A stretch of 64,000 nucleotides of DNA from JAKFDK01 sp036676195 (GTDB lineage Bacteria; Bacillota; Sulfobacillia; Symbiobacteriales; ZC4RG38). This document shows, piece by piece, positions 1-8,322 of this stretch. The stretch spans positions 110,152 to 174,151 of the forward strand of contig JAKFDK010000010.1 in the NCBI GenBank assembly GCA_036676195.1, in the 5' to 3' direction. Both the position numbers and the translations under genes were made by a program. The notes under the pieces are model-generated. The model was not told where the DNA came from. It saw only the letters and a program-made list of their open reading frames with translations, and made no database searches. How positions within the stretch are numbered: the stretch's first letter is position 1; each line of letters opens with the position of its first letter.

Positions 1-948
1 TTGCCCAAGCCGCGCATTCACGCGCCGGCCGGAACCTGGATCGCCACGGCCAGGGATGTGCTGGGGGCGGGCACCGCCCAACTGCATGTGGTCCGGGAGT
101 TGCCTCTGCATACCCCCCTGGGGCCGGTGGTGTTGGCCCGGGTTACTCGGGCCGGGGACGTGGTGCTGGTGGGCCCTGGCTCCAGCCGCCGGGTGACCGA
201 GGTCTTTGGGGCCCTCTCCGCCCTGTCTGACGCAGCACGGCGGCCGGTCCGCCTGTTTCTGGCCGACGGCAGCTTTGACCGGATGGCGGCGGCGGCACCC
301 ACCGTGACCGGGGTCCTGGTGCTGGCAGCCGGGGCGGCCTACCACCCGAACATGCCGCAGACGGTGGCGCAGGTGGCGCACTGGCTGGACCTGCTGCGCC
401 TGCCCGTAGTACCGGCGGCGTGGGCACGCCATGCCGCGGCTCGCCGGGCGCCGGTGCAGTGGCTGCACCCCGACGGCACCGCTGTGGCTCTGCCCTTCCG
501 CTCCGTCCTGGTGGATACCGCGGCCCTGGTGGCCGACGTGGCCCGGCGCCCCCCCGACGGGGGCCTGCTGGTGACGGGGGCCGTGACCGATGCTCTGGTC
601 CAGGCCCTTGTCCTGCGCCCGGACCTGGTACCGCGGTTCACTCTGCTAGTGCAGAACCCAACCCGAATTCTGGCAGACCGCCGGCTCTGGCAGCGTTTCC
701 GCCGTCAGGGCGGCCGGGCGGCGGTGGCAGATCCGGTCCGGCTGGCGGCCGTGACTGCCAACCCGCATTCGCCGGTGGGATGTGATTACGATTCCGGTGC
801 CTTCGTGGCGGCGCTGGCAGAGGTGGCCGCGGGGGTGCCGGTCCTGGACTTGCTCCGGCCGGATCTGGTCCGGCCGGCTCACCCTGAGCCGCCGGATAAC
901 GGAGGGGGAACTGGCATTGGCCACGGCACTGCCCGATCTGGGCATTGA
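1..948 (+). CDS. KamB-like protein, putative reactivation partner of lysine 5,6-aminomutase (5' end may be outside window)
   Basis: A 315-residue reading frame is open from the first base, which happens to be a TTG, so the true start could lie upstream. It has no signal peptide, membrane segment or P-loop. Near the C-terminus are the strings NPTRILADRRLW (about residues 220-231) and TANPHSPVG (about 251-259). My memory of the KamB-type proteins accompanying lysine 5,6-aminomutase is that they carry similar NPTRI and NPxSP motifs, but this could not be checked. Its last 32 bases overlap the start of kamD, implying translational coupling. In known lysine-fermentation operons kamB and kamC encode factors that reactivate the B12 aminomutase. 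Function is inferred mainly from context; product identity is moderate. Confidence 0.5.
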   Translation: MPKPRIHAPAGTWIATARDVLGAGTAQLHVVRELPLHTPLGPVVLARVTRAGDVVLVGPGSSRRVTEVFGALSALSDAARRPVRLFLADGSFDRMAAAAPTVTGVLVLAAGAAYHPNMPQTVAQVAHWLDLLRLPVVPAAWARHAAARRAPVQWLHPDGTAVALPFRSVLVDTAALVADVARRPPDGGLLVTGAVTDALVQALVLRPDLVPRFTLLVQNPTRILADRRLWQRFRRQGGRAAVADPVRLAAVTANPHSPVGCDYDSGAFVAALAEVAAGVPVLDLLRPDLVRPAHPEPPDNGGGTGIGHGTARSGH

Positions 949-2536
949 TTTATCTTTGGTCGACCAGGCCCGGGCGACGGCCCGGCGTGTGACCGGGGCG
1001 GTCCAGCAGTTCATCGCCGGCCATACCACGGTGGCGGTGGAACGGGCCACCTGCCGGTTGTTCGGAGTCGAAGGTGCCGACGCCGACGGTGTCCCGCTGG
1101 CGAACCGGCTGGTGGAAGAGATTCAGGATGGCGGCGGTCTGGCCCGCGGCGCCACCTGGTGGGTGGCCAACGCCGTCTGCCAGACCGGCCTGCCACCGGT
1201 GGAAATGGCCCGCCGGGCCGCCGCCGGGACGCTGGGGGCGTCCCTGTGCGGGCTACCCACCGCCAGGGCGAAGGAAATCCGGCGGAGCGGGCAGCGGCTG
1301 GCCCGACAGGCCCTGGAACGGATCGACAACGTACGCCGCCGGCGGGAAGCACTGGTTGGCCAGTGGGGCGAGCGCCCGGCCCCGTGGTTGTACGTTATTG
1401 TTGCTACCGGAAATATCTACGAGGACGTGGTTCAGGCCCAATCGGCGGCACGGCAGGGGGCGGACGTAATCGCCGTTATTCGCTCCACGGCCCAGTCACT
1501 GCTGGACTACGTGCCGGAGGGCGCCACCACCGAGGGTTACGGCGGTACCTACGCCACCCAGGAAAACTTTCGCATCATGCGGGCCGCACTGGATGAGGTA
1601 TCCGCTGAACTGGGACGCTACGTCCGGCTCACGAATTATGCTTCGGGGCTGTGCATGCCCGAAATAGCCGCCCTGGGTGCACTGGAGCGGCTGGACATGA
1701 TGCTGTCCGACAGCATGTATGGCATTCTGTTCAGGGATATTAACCCCCGGCGGACCTTTGTGGACCAGCACTTTGCCCGGATGATTCAGGCCAGGGCCGG
1801 GATCATCATCAACACCGGCGAGGATAACTACCTGACCACCGATGACGCCTACGCTGCTGCCCACACCGTTCTGGCCAGCCAGTTCATCAATGAGCAATTT
1901 GCCTTCCGTTCCGGCATGCCGGCTGGGCTGATCGGCCTGGGCCATGCCTTTGAAATGGACCCTGATCTGCCCAACGGGCTGCTTTATCAGTGGGCCGACG
2001 CCCTGCTCAGCCGGATCTGTTTTCCGGACCACCCCCTCAAGTACATGCCGCCAACCAGGTACATGACGGGTAACATCTTTCAGGGCCACTTGCTGGACGG
2101 GCTTTGCCACCTGACGGCTGCCGCGGCGGGATGGCAGATTCTGCTGGTGGGTGTACTGACTGAAGCCATTCACACCCCGTTTTTACACGACCGCTACCTG
2201 GCGTTGGAAAATGCCCGCTACATGGTGAACTATGCCCGGGATATGGCCGGTGAAGTGCAGTTCCGGCCCGGTGGCCTGGTGCAGCAGCGGGCCCGGCAGG
2301 TGCTGGCCGATGCCGTGGCGCTCCTGGACCGCATCGGGGAACAGGGGTTATGGGCGGCTCTGGCCGGCGGGACTTTCGGACGCATGCAGCGCCCCCCTGA
2401 GGGCGGCAAGGGGCTGGAGGGCGTGGTGAAGCGTGCCCAGGACTACTGGAATCCCTTTTACGAACTGATCCCGGGGGGTGGGGCAGATGGCGACACGGCC
2501 GCCGACACAGGGAAACCAGGTGAAGCCCTACGGTGA
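917..2536 (+). CDS. kamD: lysine 5,6-aminomutase alpha subunit
   Basis: This is the large subunit of the adenosylcobalamin- and PLP-dependent aminomutase that moves the terminal amino group of D-lysine or beta-lysine to C5 during lysine fermentation. The frame is open further upstream, but the best start is the TTG at 917, eight to ten bases after GGAGGGGGA (901-909), giving about 539 residues, close to the roughly 515-520 of characterised KamD. Typical internal segments such as SDSMYGILFRDINP and AGIIINTGEDNYLTT are present. It overlaps the gene before it and the kamE frame follows immediately, as expected for subunits made in equal amounts. Start codon choice is inference; the family call is strong. 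Confidence 0.9.
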   Translation: MATALPDLGIDLSLVDQARATARRVTGAVQQFIAGHTTVAVERATCRLFGVEGADADGVPLANRLVEEIQDGGGLARGATWWVANAVCQTGLPPVEMARRAAAGTLGASLCGLPTARAKEIRRSGQRLARQALERIDNVRRRREALVGQWGERPAPWLYVIVATGNIYEDVVQAQSAARQGADVIAVIRSTAQSLLDYVPEGATTEGYGGTYATQENFRIMRAALDEVSAELGRYVRLTNYASGLCMPEIAALGALERLDMMLSDSMYGILFRDINPRRTFVDQHFARMIQARAGIIINTGEDNYLTTDDAYAAAHTVLASQFINEQFAFRSGMPAGLIGLGHAFEMDPDLPNGLLYQWADALLSRICFPDHPLKYMPPTRYMTGNIFQGHLLDGLCHLTAAAAGWQILLVGVLTEAIHTPFLHDRYLALENARYMVNYARDMAGEVQFRPGGLVQQRARQVLADAVALLDRIGEQGLWAALAGGTFGRMQRPPEGGKGLEGVVKRAQDYWNPFYELIPGGGADGDTAADTGKPGEALR

Positions 2537-3251
2537 TACGACGGGCGACGGCGCCATGCAACTCAGCTTCACCTTGCCGGTGGCCGATGCCGCCAAGGCC
2601 CGTGAGGCAGCCAGGCAGTTATGCCTGAAGATGGGCATCGCGGATGCGGCGGTTGCCTACACCAGGGACCTGGGCGGGGGATTCACTTTTTGCATCGTCT
2701 ACGGTCACAGCCTCCATACTGTTGATCTGGACGCCATTGCGGTGACTGAGGTGGCGGCACCGGACTGGGACCTGGACGAAATCGACCGCCTGGTCCGGGA
2801 GAAGATCGGCCGCCCGGTGGTGGTGGTAGGTGCCTGTACCGGCTCAGATGCCCATACGGTAGGTTTGGACGCCATCCTGAATGCCAAGGGGTTTCACGGC
2901 CATTACGGTTTGGAACGCCTGGCCCATTTTCGGGTGCATAACCTGGGTGCCCAGGTGCCGAACGAGGTGCTGGTGGCCAAGGCCCTTGAGGTCGGGGCAG
3001 ACGCGATTCTGGTCTCCAAGGTGGTCACGCAAAAAAACATTCACCTGACCGACATGACGCAACTGGTCGATCTGCTGGAGGCTGAGGGTATACGGGACCA
3101 AGTCATTCTGGTGGCCGGCGGTCCGCGCATGTCCCACGAACTGGCCGTAGAACTGGGGTACGACGCCGGTTTCGGTCCAGGCACGGTTGCCGCACGGGTG
3201 GGGGCGTTTCTGGTCCAGGAGTTGCTGCGCCGTTCCGGTGCCGCAGGTTGA
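2487..3251 (+). CDS. kamE: lysine 5,6-aminomutase beta subunit (B12- and PLP-binding)
   Basis: Small, cofactor-binding subunit of lysine 5,6-aminomutase. It matches characterised KamE from VKPYGDT near the N-terminus to GYDAGFGPG near the end. The cobalamin motif is DAHTVG; counted from the ATG at 2487, the axial histidine is His123 and the lysine eleven residues later (Lys134, in LNAKG) sits exactly where the PLP-binding lysine (Lys144) lies relative to His133 in the clostridial enzyme. A start at 2478 (three residues longer) is possible, but the ATG at 2487 follows GGGGGGTGGGG more sensibly. The start overlaps the end of kamD by 50 bases. All residues needed for activity appear present. Confidence 0.95.
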   Translation: MATRPPTQGNQVKPYGDTTGDGAMQLSFTLPVADAAKAREAARQLCLKMGIADAAVAYTRDLGGGFTFCIVYGHSLHTVDLDAIAVTEVAAPDWDLDEIDRLVREKIGRPVVVVGACTGSDAHTVGLDAILNAKGFHGHYGLERLAHFRVHNLGAQVPNEVLVAKALEVGADAILVSKVVTQKNIHLTDMTQLVDLLEAEGIRDQVILVAGGPRMSHELAVELGYDAGFGPGTVAARVGAFLVQELLRRSGAAG

Positions 3252-3588
3252 CAGGACGAAAGGTAGAAGCCGGGTTTGGCGGTTTTCTTCTATCGAACAT
3301 TCTGGCGAGAAAATCCGTCATTACGGAACAGAGGAATGTGTGGGCTAGTGCGATGCTGGCTGCATAACCTGTCGCAGTCCTCCTTTTGCTTCCGCCTCGA
3401 CCTGGACTTGACATGCTCGCCGAAAACACGGCATAATTCGTCTATTACCAGGTGGGGCGTAGTCGCCCGGGGCACTGGGACCACTGCGCATTTAATCGTA
3501 GCCCAGGCAGGAAAGCCCCAGATGTAGTCGAACATGTCTATGCTTCCGCGGCACCGGGGTCCATGTTTTCCAGGAGCGTGATGACGAA
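3252..3588. other. intergenic region between kamE and rpoE
   Basis: 337 bases without a convincing gene. Just after kamE there is a weak inverted repeat (TAGAAG near 3263 and CTTCTA near 3287) with a T-rich right side that might end the kam transcript. The right half holds the rpoE promoter (3408-3437) and a leader of roughly 145 bases. Short frames here lack ribosome-binding sites and family resemblance. Confidence 0.5.
3408..3437 (+). promoter_or_regulatory. sigma-A-type promoter for rpoE
   Basis: A perfect -35 TTGACA at 3408-3413 and a -10 CATAAT (five of six) at 3432-3437 are separated by 18 bases. The start of rpoE is about 150 bases downstream. Confidence 0.65.
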
Positions 3589-4029
3589 ATGGGTTGCCCG
3601 GCCGACCTGCGCCCGGATATGACTGTGACTGACCTCGCCTATGCGATCTTGAAGAACCGCAGCAAGTCCATGCATTTCAAGGAACTTATCAATGAGATTC
3701 TCAAGGTCAAGGCCATCCCCCAGGATAACCCCGGGCGCATGATTGCCCAGATCCATACGGAGATCAACCTGGACGCCCGGTTCAATCACCAGGGCGGCGG
3801 GGAGTGGGGCTTGCGCGAGTGGCAGAAACAGAGCGGTACCAAGGTTGTGCGCATTCGCACCGGGGGTGCCACGCCTACTCGGATCCGTCCGGAGCTGTTG
3901 CCGGACGATGAAGACGAGTTCAGTGATCGCGAGGACGACGCCATCGATCGGGAAGAAGAAGAGGACGAGGGTACCCAGGATTACGACGGTGACGACGCCT
4001 ACGCTGAAGACGACGAAGACGAGGAGTAG
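3589..4029 (+). CDS. rpoE: DNA-directed RNA polymerase delta subunit
   Basis: Delta subunit of Firmicute RNA polymerase, which speeds recycling and sharpens promoter selection. Residues about 10-85 form the HARE-HTH domain (VTDLAYAILKNRSKSMHFKE onward, then IHTEINLDARF). From about residue 100 the protein becomes an almost purely acidic tail (DDEDEF, REEEEDEG, AEDDEDEE), the hallmark of the family. Length is 146 residues, somewhat short of the Bacillus protein. The ATG at 3589 lies 12 bases after AGGAG; an in-frame ATG at 3619 is an alternative that would remove ten residues of unusual sequence. In Bacillus rpoE is followed directly by pyrG; here a secreted-protein gene has been inserted between them. 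Confidence 0.93.
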   Translation: MGCPADLRPDMTVTDLAYAILKNRSKSMHFKELINEILKVKAIPQDNPGRMIAQIHTEINLDARFNHQGGGEWGLREWQKQSGTKVVRIRTGGATPTRIRPELLPDDEDEFSDREDDAIDREEEEDEGTQDYDGDDAYAEDDEDEE

Positions 4030-4060
4030 TGGTCTTCCCTGCAAGGGGGTTGCACACAAG

Positions 4061-6148
4061 TTGCAGCATACCAGGCTTTGGTTCAGATTAGGGTTAGTGT
4101 TCACCTTGCTCATGTTACCGGCCGCCATATCCATGGCGGCCGGCCTTGCCGTTGGCCCGGAACGGGAAATTCTGCTGCCTGCCTTTGCCGCGCATCCGGA
4201 CCGCCAGTACTATCTGGACCTGGAGAACCACCGCCTGGTGGGGAGCAAGGAGACGGGTGATCTGGCGCTCGAGCCCGCGGGACCCGACGGTCCGGTACTG
4301 ATGGCGGCCGGCGCCCGGGGGATTGATCGCCAGCCGGCCGGGGAAATCACCGGCGTTCCGGCCGGTTTGACCGACCGCAAAGTGGTATCGGCCACGCCGG
4401 GGACATCCTATCTGGTGCTGACCCGGTCCGGACGGCTGGCCACCGTAAGGGTGGCTGAACTGCTGTCCGGCAGCCAGGTGGCGCGCCTGTATTACCAGGT
4501 GGTCGGAGACAGTGCCGCCGCCAATCCCGGCGACTCCGGATGGGTGGCAGCAACATGGGGGCCGGAACTGACCTTTCCGGCCTCGGTCCGGCTGGACCTG
4601 GAGCAGGGCACGGCGGTAACCGGAACTGCCCCGGCCGACCTGCAGGCCACAGCCGAACTGCTCGAACATGTAGGCGGCGCGGGCATTCAGGAGGCGGGGG
4701 TCGACTTCAGCCTGCCCACCTTCCGCCCATCCGGTTGGGTACACCGGGTCGTGCCGCGCATGGGGTATGTATATGTGGTGAAAACCCGCAGCGGCGGGTA
4801 TGCCAAGGTCCAGGTCAAGCCGGGAGCCCTGCGGGTCGCCCTGCAACAGGGTGAACAAACCGCACTGGCGCCTGGGCGTACCCGGCCGGAAGGGGAGTTG
4901 GAGATCTTTTCTGCCACCCTGGTACCGGCCAGCCGGGGCCAGGGCCTGAACGTGGCCGGCGGGCGGCTGGTCGCTCTGGCGGAGGCAGATCTTTCGTTGC
5001 AACAAAATGCGGCCAACTACACCTTCATTCCCCTGGGCGGGGCAGCGATGGTGGATCTGGGACCGCGGTTTCTCGACCGGGTGGCAGAGGCCCCGGAAGA
5101 GGGCTGGCGGGTCACCCCGGTGGCCGCCCAGTCCAACCGCACCTTTGCCCTGCGCACCCGGACCGGCCACTACGCGCTGGTCTACCTGCATTACGTTGAC
5201 AAGGACGGCAGCGCCTATCTGGAGATCGCTTTCCAGGGGGACGGATCGCGGGGATTCTTCCCCCTGCAGTCCCCGGACCAGCCGGACGGGGCACAGCCCA
5301 CCAGTGTGAATCAGGGCAGCGCCTACGACGCCGCCGCCGGAATCAGCACCACCCCGTCTTCGGCGCCGCCGACCGGCTCCGCTGAGCCCCCCAAACCGGC
5401 CTTCAGCCTGGCGGCTACCGCCGGGGATCGTGCGGTGACACTTCGCTGGGGTGCAGCCCCGGCACCGGCGGGTGCAGAAGTTGAAGGTTACTTTGTGTTT
5501 CGGGGGATCAACCGGGACGAACTGGTCCCGATCAATGCCCAGATCATTCGCGGCACCGAGTACGTGGACCGGTCCCGACTGCAGAACGGGACAACCTACT
5601 ACTACTCCGTGCAGGCCTACCTGAGCAATGCTGAACTCGGTGCCCAAACGGCCGTGACGGCAGCCACACCTGGCACGGCCGGAGCCGGTGCCGCCGGTTC
5701 AGACGCCGGGGCTGCTCCGGCCGGGGGCGACCCGGCCGGATCGGGAGCATCCGAACCGGTGGGATCGGGACCAAGGGAGGTCTGGCTGCAAATGGGGCAG
5801 CCGGCGGCGACCGTCAATGGGCAGAGCCGGGCACTGCCTGTAGCCCCGTTCGTCCGCGACGGCCGGACACTGGTGCCATTGCGCTTTATCGCTGAAGCCC
5901 TTGGTGCCCGTGTCCAGTGGGTTGCCGCCGAGCAGAAGATTCTGCTCGCGCTGGGCCCCCGGTTGGTGGAACTGTGGCTGGACCGAACCGACGCCCGGGT
6001 CGGTGGCGATACCATTGGCCTGGAGGTGGCGCCCACCCTGGTGGACAGCACCACCGTGGTGCCGGTGCGCTTTGTCAGTGAGCAGTTGGGAGCCGAGGTG
6101 ATCTGGCGGGCCGAAGAGCAAATAATTCGGGTCATCTACAGACCGTGA
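4061..6148 (+). CDS. secreted protein with fibronectin type III and copper-amine-oxidase-like stalk domains
   Basis: About 695 residues. The chosen TTG at 4061 follows AAGGGGG (4043-4049) and gives a clean signal peptide (charged start, then LGLVFTLLMLPAAISMAA). The middle 400 residues resemble nothing I recognise and contain several repeats of the type SGRLATVRVAE, SGGYAKVQVKP and TGHYALVYLHY, each an aromatic or basic residue before a beta-rich stretch, suggesting a repeated beta fold. Residues about 445-540 are a fibronectin type III domain (AVTLRWG, TTYYYSVQAY). After an Ala/Gly/Ser linker the last 110 residues hold paired segments RTLVPLRFIAEALGA and TTVVPVRFVSEQLGA, typical of the copper amine oxidase N-terminal-like stalk domain of Firmicute surface proteins. 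The protein is probably exported; its role is unknown. The frame overlaps rpoE upstream but homology-like sequence begins only after it. Confidence 0.75.
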   Translation: MQHTRLWFRLGLVFTLLMLPAAISMAAGLAVGPEREILLPAFAAHPDRQYYLDLENHRLVGSKETGDLALEPAGPDGPVLMAAGARGIDRQPAGEITGVPAGLTDRKVVSATPGTSYLVLTRSGRLATVRVAELLSGSQVARLYYQVVGDSAAANPGDSGWVAATWGPELTFPASVRLDLEQGTAVTGTAPADLQATAELLEHVGGAGIQEAGVDFSLPTFRPSGWVHRVVPRMGYVYVVKTRSGGYAKVQVKPGALRVALQQGEQTALAPGRTRPEGELEIFSATLVPASRGQGLNVAGGRLVALAEADLSLQQNAANYTFIPLGGAAMVDLGPRFLDRVAEAPEEGWRVTPVAAQSNRTFALRTRTGHYALVYLHYVDKDGSAYLEIAFQGDGSRGFFPLQSPDQPDGAQPTSVNQGSAYDAAAGISTTPSSAPPTGSAEPPKPAFSLAATAGDRAVTLRWGAAPAPAGAEVEGYFVFRGINRDELVPINAQIIRGTEYVDRSRLQNGTTYYYSVQAYLSNAELGAQTAVTAATPGTAGAGAAGSDAGAAPAGGDPAGSGASEPVGSGPREVWLQMGQPAATVNGQSRALPVAPFVRDGRTLVPLRFIAEALGARVQWVAAEQKILLALGPRLVELWLDRTDARVGGDTIGLEVAPTLVDSTTVVPVRFVSEQLGAEVIWRAEEQIIRVIYRP

Positions 6149-6211
6149 GCTTTCGTCTTGCTACTTGGTAACTGGTTGGGTAGAATGGAGTTGGGCTCCC
6201 TGGAGGAGCAA

Positions 6212-6250
6212 CGGCCGGTGGGTCACCCCCACCGGCCGCTTTATTTTATT
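6212..6250 (+). terminator. intrinsic terminator after the stalk-domain gene
   Basis: An 11-bp perfect stem, CGGCCGGTGGG at 6212-6222 with CCCACCGGCCG at 6228-6238, and a five-base loop are followed by CTTTATTTTATT. It separates the upstream unit from the pyrG promoter, which begins five bases later. Confidence 0.85.
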
Positions 6251-6254
6251 TGGC

Positions 6255-6284
6255 TTGACACTCGTTTTTGGGCATCGCTAGAAT
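6255..6284 (+). promoter_or_regulatory. sigma-A-type promoter for pyrG
   Basis: The -35 TTGACA at 6255-6260 and -10 TAGAAT at 6279-6284 are 18 bases apart. The dusB promoter at 63661 has the same boxes and spacing. Transcription should begin near 6291, leaving a leader of about 55 bases. That leader holds a 6-bp hairpin (GACCCC 6305-6310, GGGGTC 6318-6323) with no T-run. Confidence 0.8.
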
Positions 6285-6345
6285 GGACAAGTGCGCGTTT
6301 GACGGACCCCAGTGCGAGGGGTCAAGTGAGTCGGGAGGGGCATTC

Positions 6346-7974
6346 ATGGCTAAATTCATTTTCGTCACCGGTGGCGTCGTTTCCGGCTTGGGCAAGGGGA
6401 TTACTGCTGCCTCCCTGGGCCGCCTGCTCAAGGCCAGGGGCTACCGGGTGACGGCGGTTAAATTCGACCCTTATATTAACGTCGACCCGGGAACGATGAA
6501 TCCCCTCCAGCACGGTGAGGTCTTTGTTACCGACGATGGTGCGGAAACTGACCTGGACTTGGGGCACTACGAGCGGTTCATCGATATCTCCCTCGGTAAG
6601 GGAAACAACGTTACAACCGGGAAAGTATATCAGTCGGTGATTGCGAAGGAACGGCGGGGGGACTACCTGGGCAGCACCGTTCAGGTGATTCCGCATATCA
6701 CCAATGAGATTAAGGCCCATATGTCTCGGGTTGCGGAGGAATCCGCGGCTGATGTGATTCTGATCGAGATCGGCGGTACTGTGGGCGATATTGAGAGTCA
6801 GCCTTTCCTGGAGGCGGCCCGCCAGTTCCGCCACGACATGCCCCGGGAAGATTGCTGTTTCATTCATGTCACCCTGGTGCCGTACATTGATGCAGCGGGT
6901 GAACTCAAGACCAAGCCCACCCAGCACAGTGTGGCGACGCTGCGCAGCATTGGCATCCAGCCCGATGTGCTGGTCTGCCGTTCGGAAAAGACGATCCCGC
7001 GGGAACTGCGGGACAAGATTGCGCTGTTTACAGATGTCGCCAACGAGGCGGTCATCCCTAACGTGGACCTGGACAGCATCTACCGGGTGCCGCTGGTCAT
7101 GGAGCAGGAAGGGCTGCCCAGGGTGATCTGCCGCAAGCTCAACCTGGAGGACCGCCAGCCGGACCTGAGCCTGTGGGTCGATCTGGTGGAACGGGCCACC
7201 AATCCGCAGCGTACCTGCGAGATCGCCATGGTGGGCAAATACGTGGCGCTGGAGGATGCGTACCTGAGTGTGGTGGAGGCCCTTAACCACGCCGGGATGG
7301 CCAACAACGCCCGGGTGAAGATCCGCTGGATCGATTCGGAACGGTTCGAGAACGGCGGGGCCCAGACCGCTCCCCGCGAACTGCTGGGAGATGCTGACGG
7401 AATTCTGGTTCCGGGTGGGTTTGGCTACCGGGGTATCGAGGGCAAGATGAACGCCATCACGTTTGCCCGGGAGAACCGGATCCCGTTCTTCGGCATCTGC
7501 ATGGGCATGCAAAGCGCCGTCATTGAAGCGGCCCGCAACCTGCTGGGCATTCGCAAGGCCAATTCAACCGAATTCATTCCTGACTGCCCGGAGCCGGTGA
7601 TCGATCTGATGGCAGCCCAGAAAGAGGTCACCAACCTGGGCGGCACCATGCGGCTGGGGCAGTATCCGTGCAGCCTGGAGCCAGGTTCCCGAGCGTACAG
7701 CGCTTACGGGACAAGCCAGGTATTGGAGCGCCACCGGCACCGGTGGGAGGTCAACAACGCCTACCTGCCCCGCCTGCGTGAAGTGGGGCTCAACCCGGTC
7801 GGCGTGTGGCGGGAGGGCAACCTGGTCGAGGCGGTGGAATTGGCGGACCACCCCTGGTTCATCGGGGTTCAGTACCACCCGGAACTGAAGTCCAGGCCGG
7901 AGCGGCCGCACCCGCTCTTCCGAGACTTTATCCGGGCCAGCCTGGAGCGGAGCGAACAGCGTCAGAAGGCATAG
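6346..7974 (+). CDS. pyrG: CTP synthase
   Basis: Converts UTP, ATP and glutamine to CTP. The N-terminal synthetase domain starts KFIFVTGGVVSGLGKGI and carries the P-loop-like and Mg-binding segments (KFDPYINVDPGTMNP, LIEIGGTVGDIES). The C-terminal class I glutamine amidotransferase has the oxyanion segment LVPGGFGYRG, the catalytic cysteine in FFGICMGMQ, and the His-Glu pair in GVQYHPELKSRP. The ATG at 6346 follows GGGAGGGG by five bases; 542 residues is normal. The frame is open upstream to 6268, but that extension lies across the promoter. It has its own promoter and is followed by a hairpin. In contrast to Bacillus, I see no GGGC-type initial transcript or attenuator in the leader. Confidence 0.98.
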   Translation: MAKFIFVTGGVVSGLGKGITAASLGRLLKARGYRVTAVKFDPYINVDPGTMNPLQHGEVFVTDDGAETDLDLGHYERFIDISLGKGNNVTTGKVYQSVIAKERRGDYLGSTVQVIPHITNEIKAHMSRVAEESAADVILIEIGGTVGDIESQPFLEAARQFRHDMPREDCCFIHVTLVPYIDAAGELKTKPTQHSVATLRSIGIQPDVLVCRSEKTIPRELRDKIALFTDVANEAVIPNVDLDSIYRVPLVMEQEGLPRVICRKLNLEDRQPDLSLWVDLVERATNPQRTCEIAMVGKYVALEDAYLSVVEALNHAGMANNARVKIRWIDSERFENGGAQTAPRELLGDADGILVPGGFGYRGIEGKMNAITFARENRIPFFGICMGMQSAVIEAARNLLGIRKANSTEFIPDCPEPVIDLMAAQKEVTNLGGTMRLGQYPCSLEPGSRAYSAYGTSQVLERHRHRWEVNNAYLPRLREVGLNPVGVWREGNLVEAVELADHPWFIGVQYHPELKSRPERPHPLFRDFIRASLERSEQRQKA

Positions 7975-7978
7975 AAAC

Positions 7979-8012
7979 GGGGCCATGCAGCCAGGATCGG
8001 CGGCATGGCCCC
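7979..8012. terminator. hairpin between pyrG and the convergent YvrJ-like gene
   Basis: GGGGCCATG at 7979-7987 pairs perfectly with CATGGCCCC at 8004-8012 across a 16-base loop. Neither side has a strong T-run, so termination may be weak. Its position between convergent genes suits a shared bidirectional terminator. Confidence 0.5.
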
Positions 8013-8020
8013 ACTTGCTG

Positions 8021-8164
8021 CTACCGGCGCTCTTTCATGGCCAGGGCCAGCTCTTCCAGACGCCGGGCGAAGTGCTCCAGCTTCCCTTCAAACCTGACCA
8101 GGAGATACACGCTTACCACAATCGGAAAGCCAAAATTTCCGATCAGGCGCAGGACTTCTTCCAT
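8021..8164 (-). CDS. YvrJ-like small membrane protein (47 aa)
   Basis: A very short gene on the minus strand: ATG at 8164-8162, TAG at 8023-8021, preceded by GGGAGGAAAT seven bases upstream. The 47-residue product begins MEEVLRLIGNFGFPIVVSVY, continues with LLVRFEGKLE and ends in a charged helix. An N-terminal hydrophobic helix containing a GFPIVV motif followed by LLVR-E-KL is the pattern of the YvrJ family, small Firmicute proteins of unknown function. It points toward pyrG and shares the hairpin at 7979-8012. I infer a single membrane pass with a cytoplasmic charged tail. The family match is from memory of the motif and the ribosome-binding site is strong. Confidence 0.75.
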   Translation of the reverse strand: MEEVLRLIGNFGFPIVVSVYLLVRFEGKLEHFARRLEELALAMKERR

Positions 8165-8273
8165 AAGGATTTCCTCCCTCGCCAAAACCACCGGATTTCG
8201 GGGACTGCTGGATCTGTGCCGCGAACAATGTCGCCCAAAGCGGAGTTACTCCTCTTTAGGAACGGGTGTCACC

Positions 8274-8282
8274 TGCTATAAT
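8274..8282 (+). promoter_or_regulatory. extended -10 promoter for the HD-domain gene
   Basis: TGCTATAAT at 8274-8282 is an extended -10 with a perfect TATAAT. No convincing -35 lies 17-18 bases upstream. The GTG start of the HD gene is about 40 bases downstream. Confidence 0.65.
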
Positions 8283-8322
8283 GAAACAAGTTCGGGTTTG
8301 GTGGGGAAGAAGGAGACGCCAG

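Noticed and set aside
4115..5647. 510-codon minus-strand frame opposite the stalk-domain gene
   Set aside because: Low-complexity Gly/Arg/Gln sequence typical of GC-rich antisense; the plus strand has a signal peptide and two recognised domains.
6305..6323. Hairpin in the pyrG leader considered as a CTP attenuator
   Set aside because: Only 6 bp and no T-run follows, so it is unlikely to terminate transcription.
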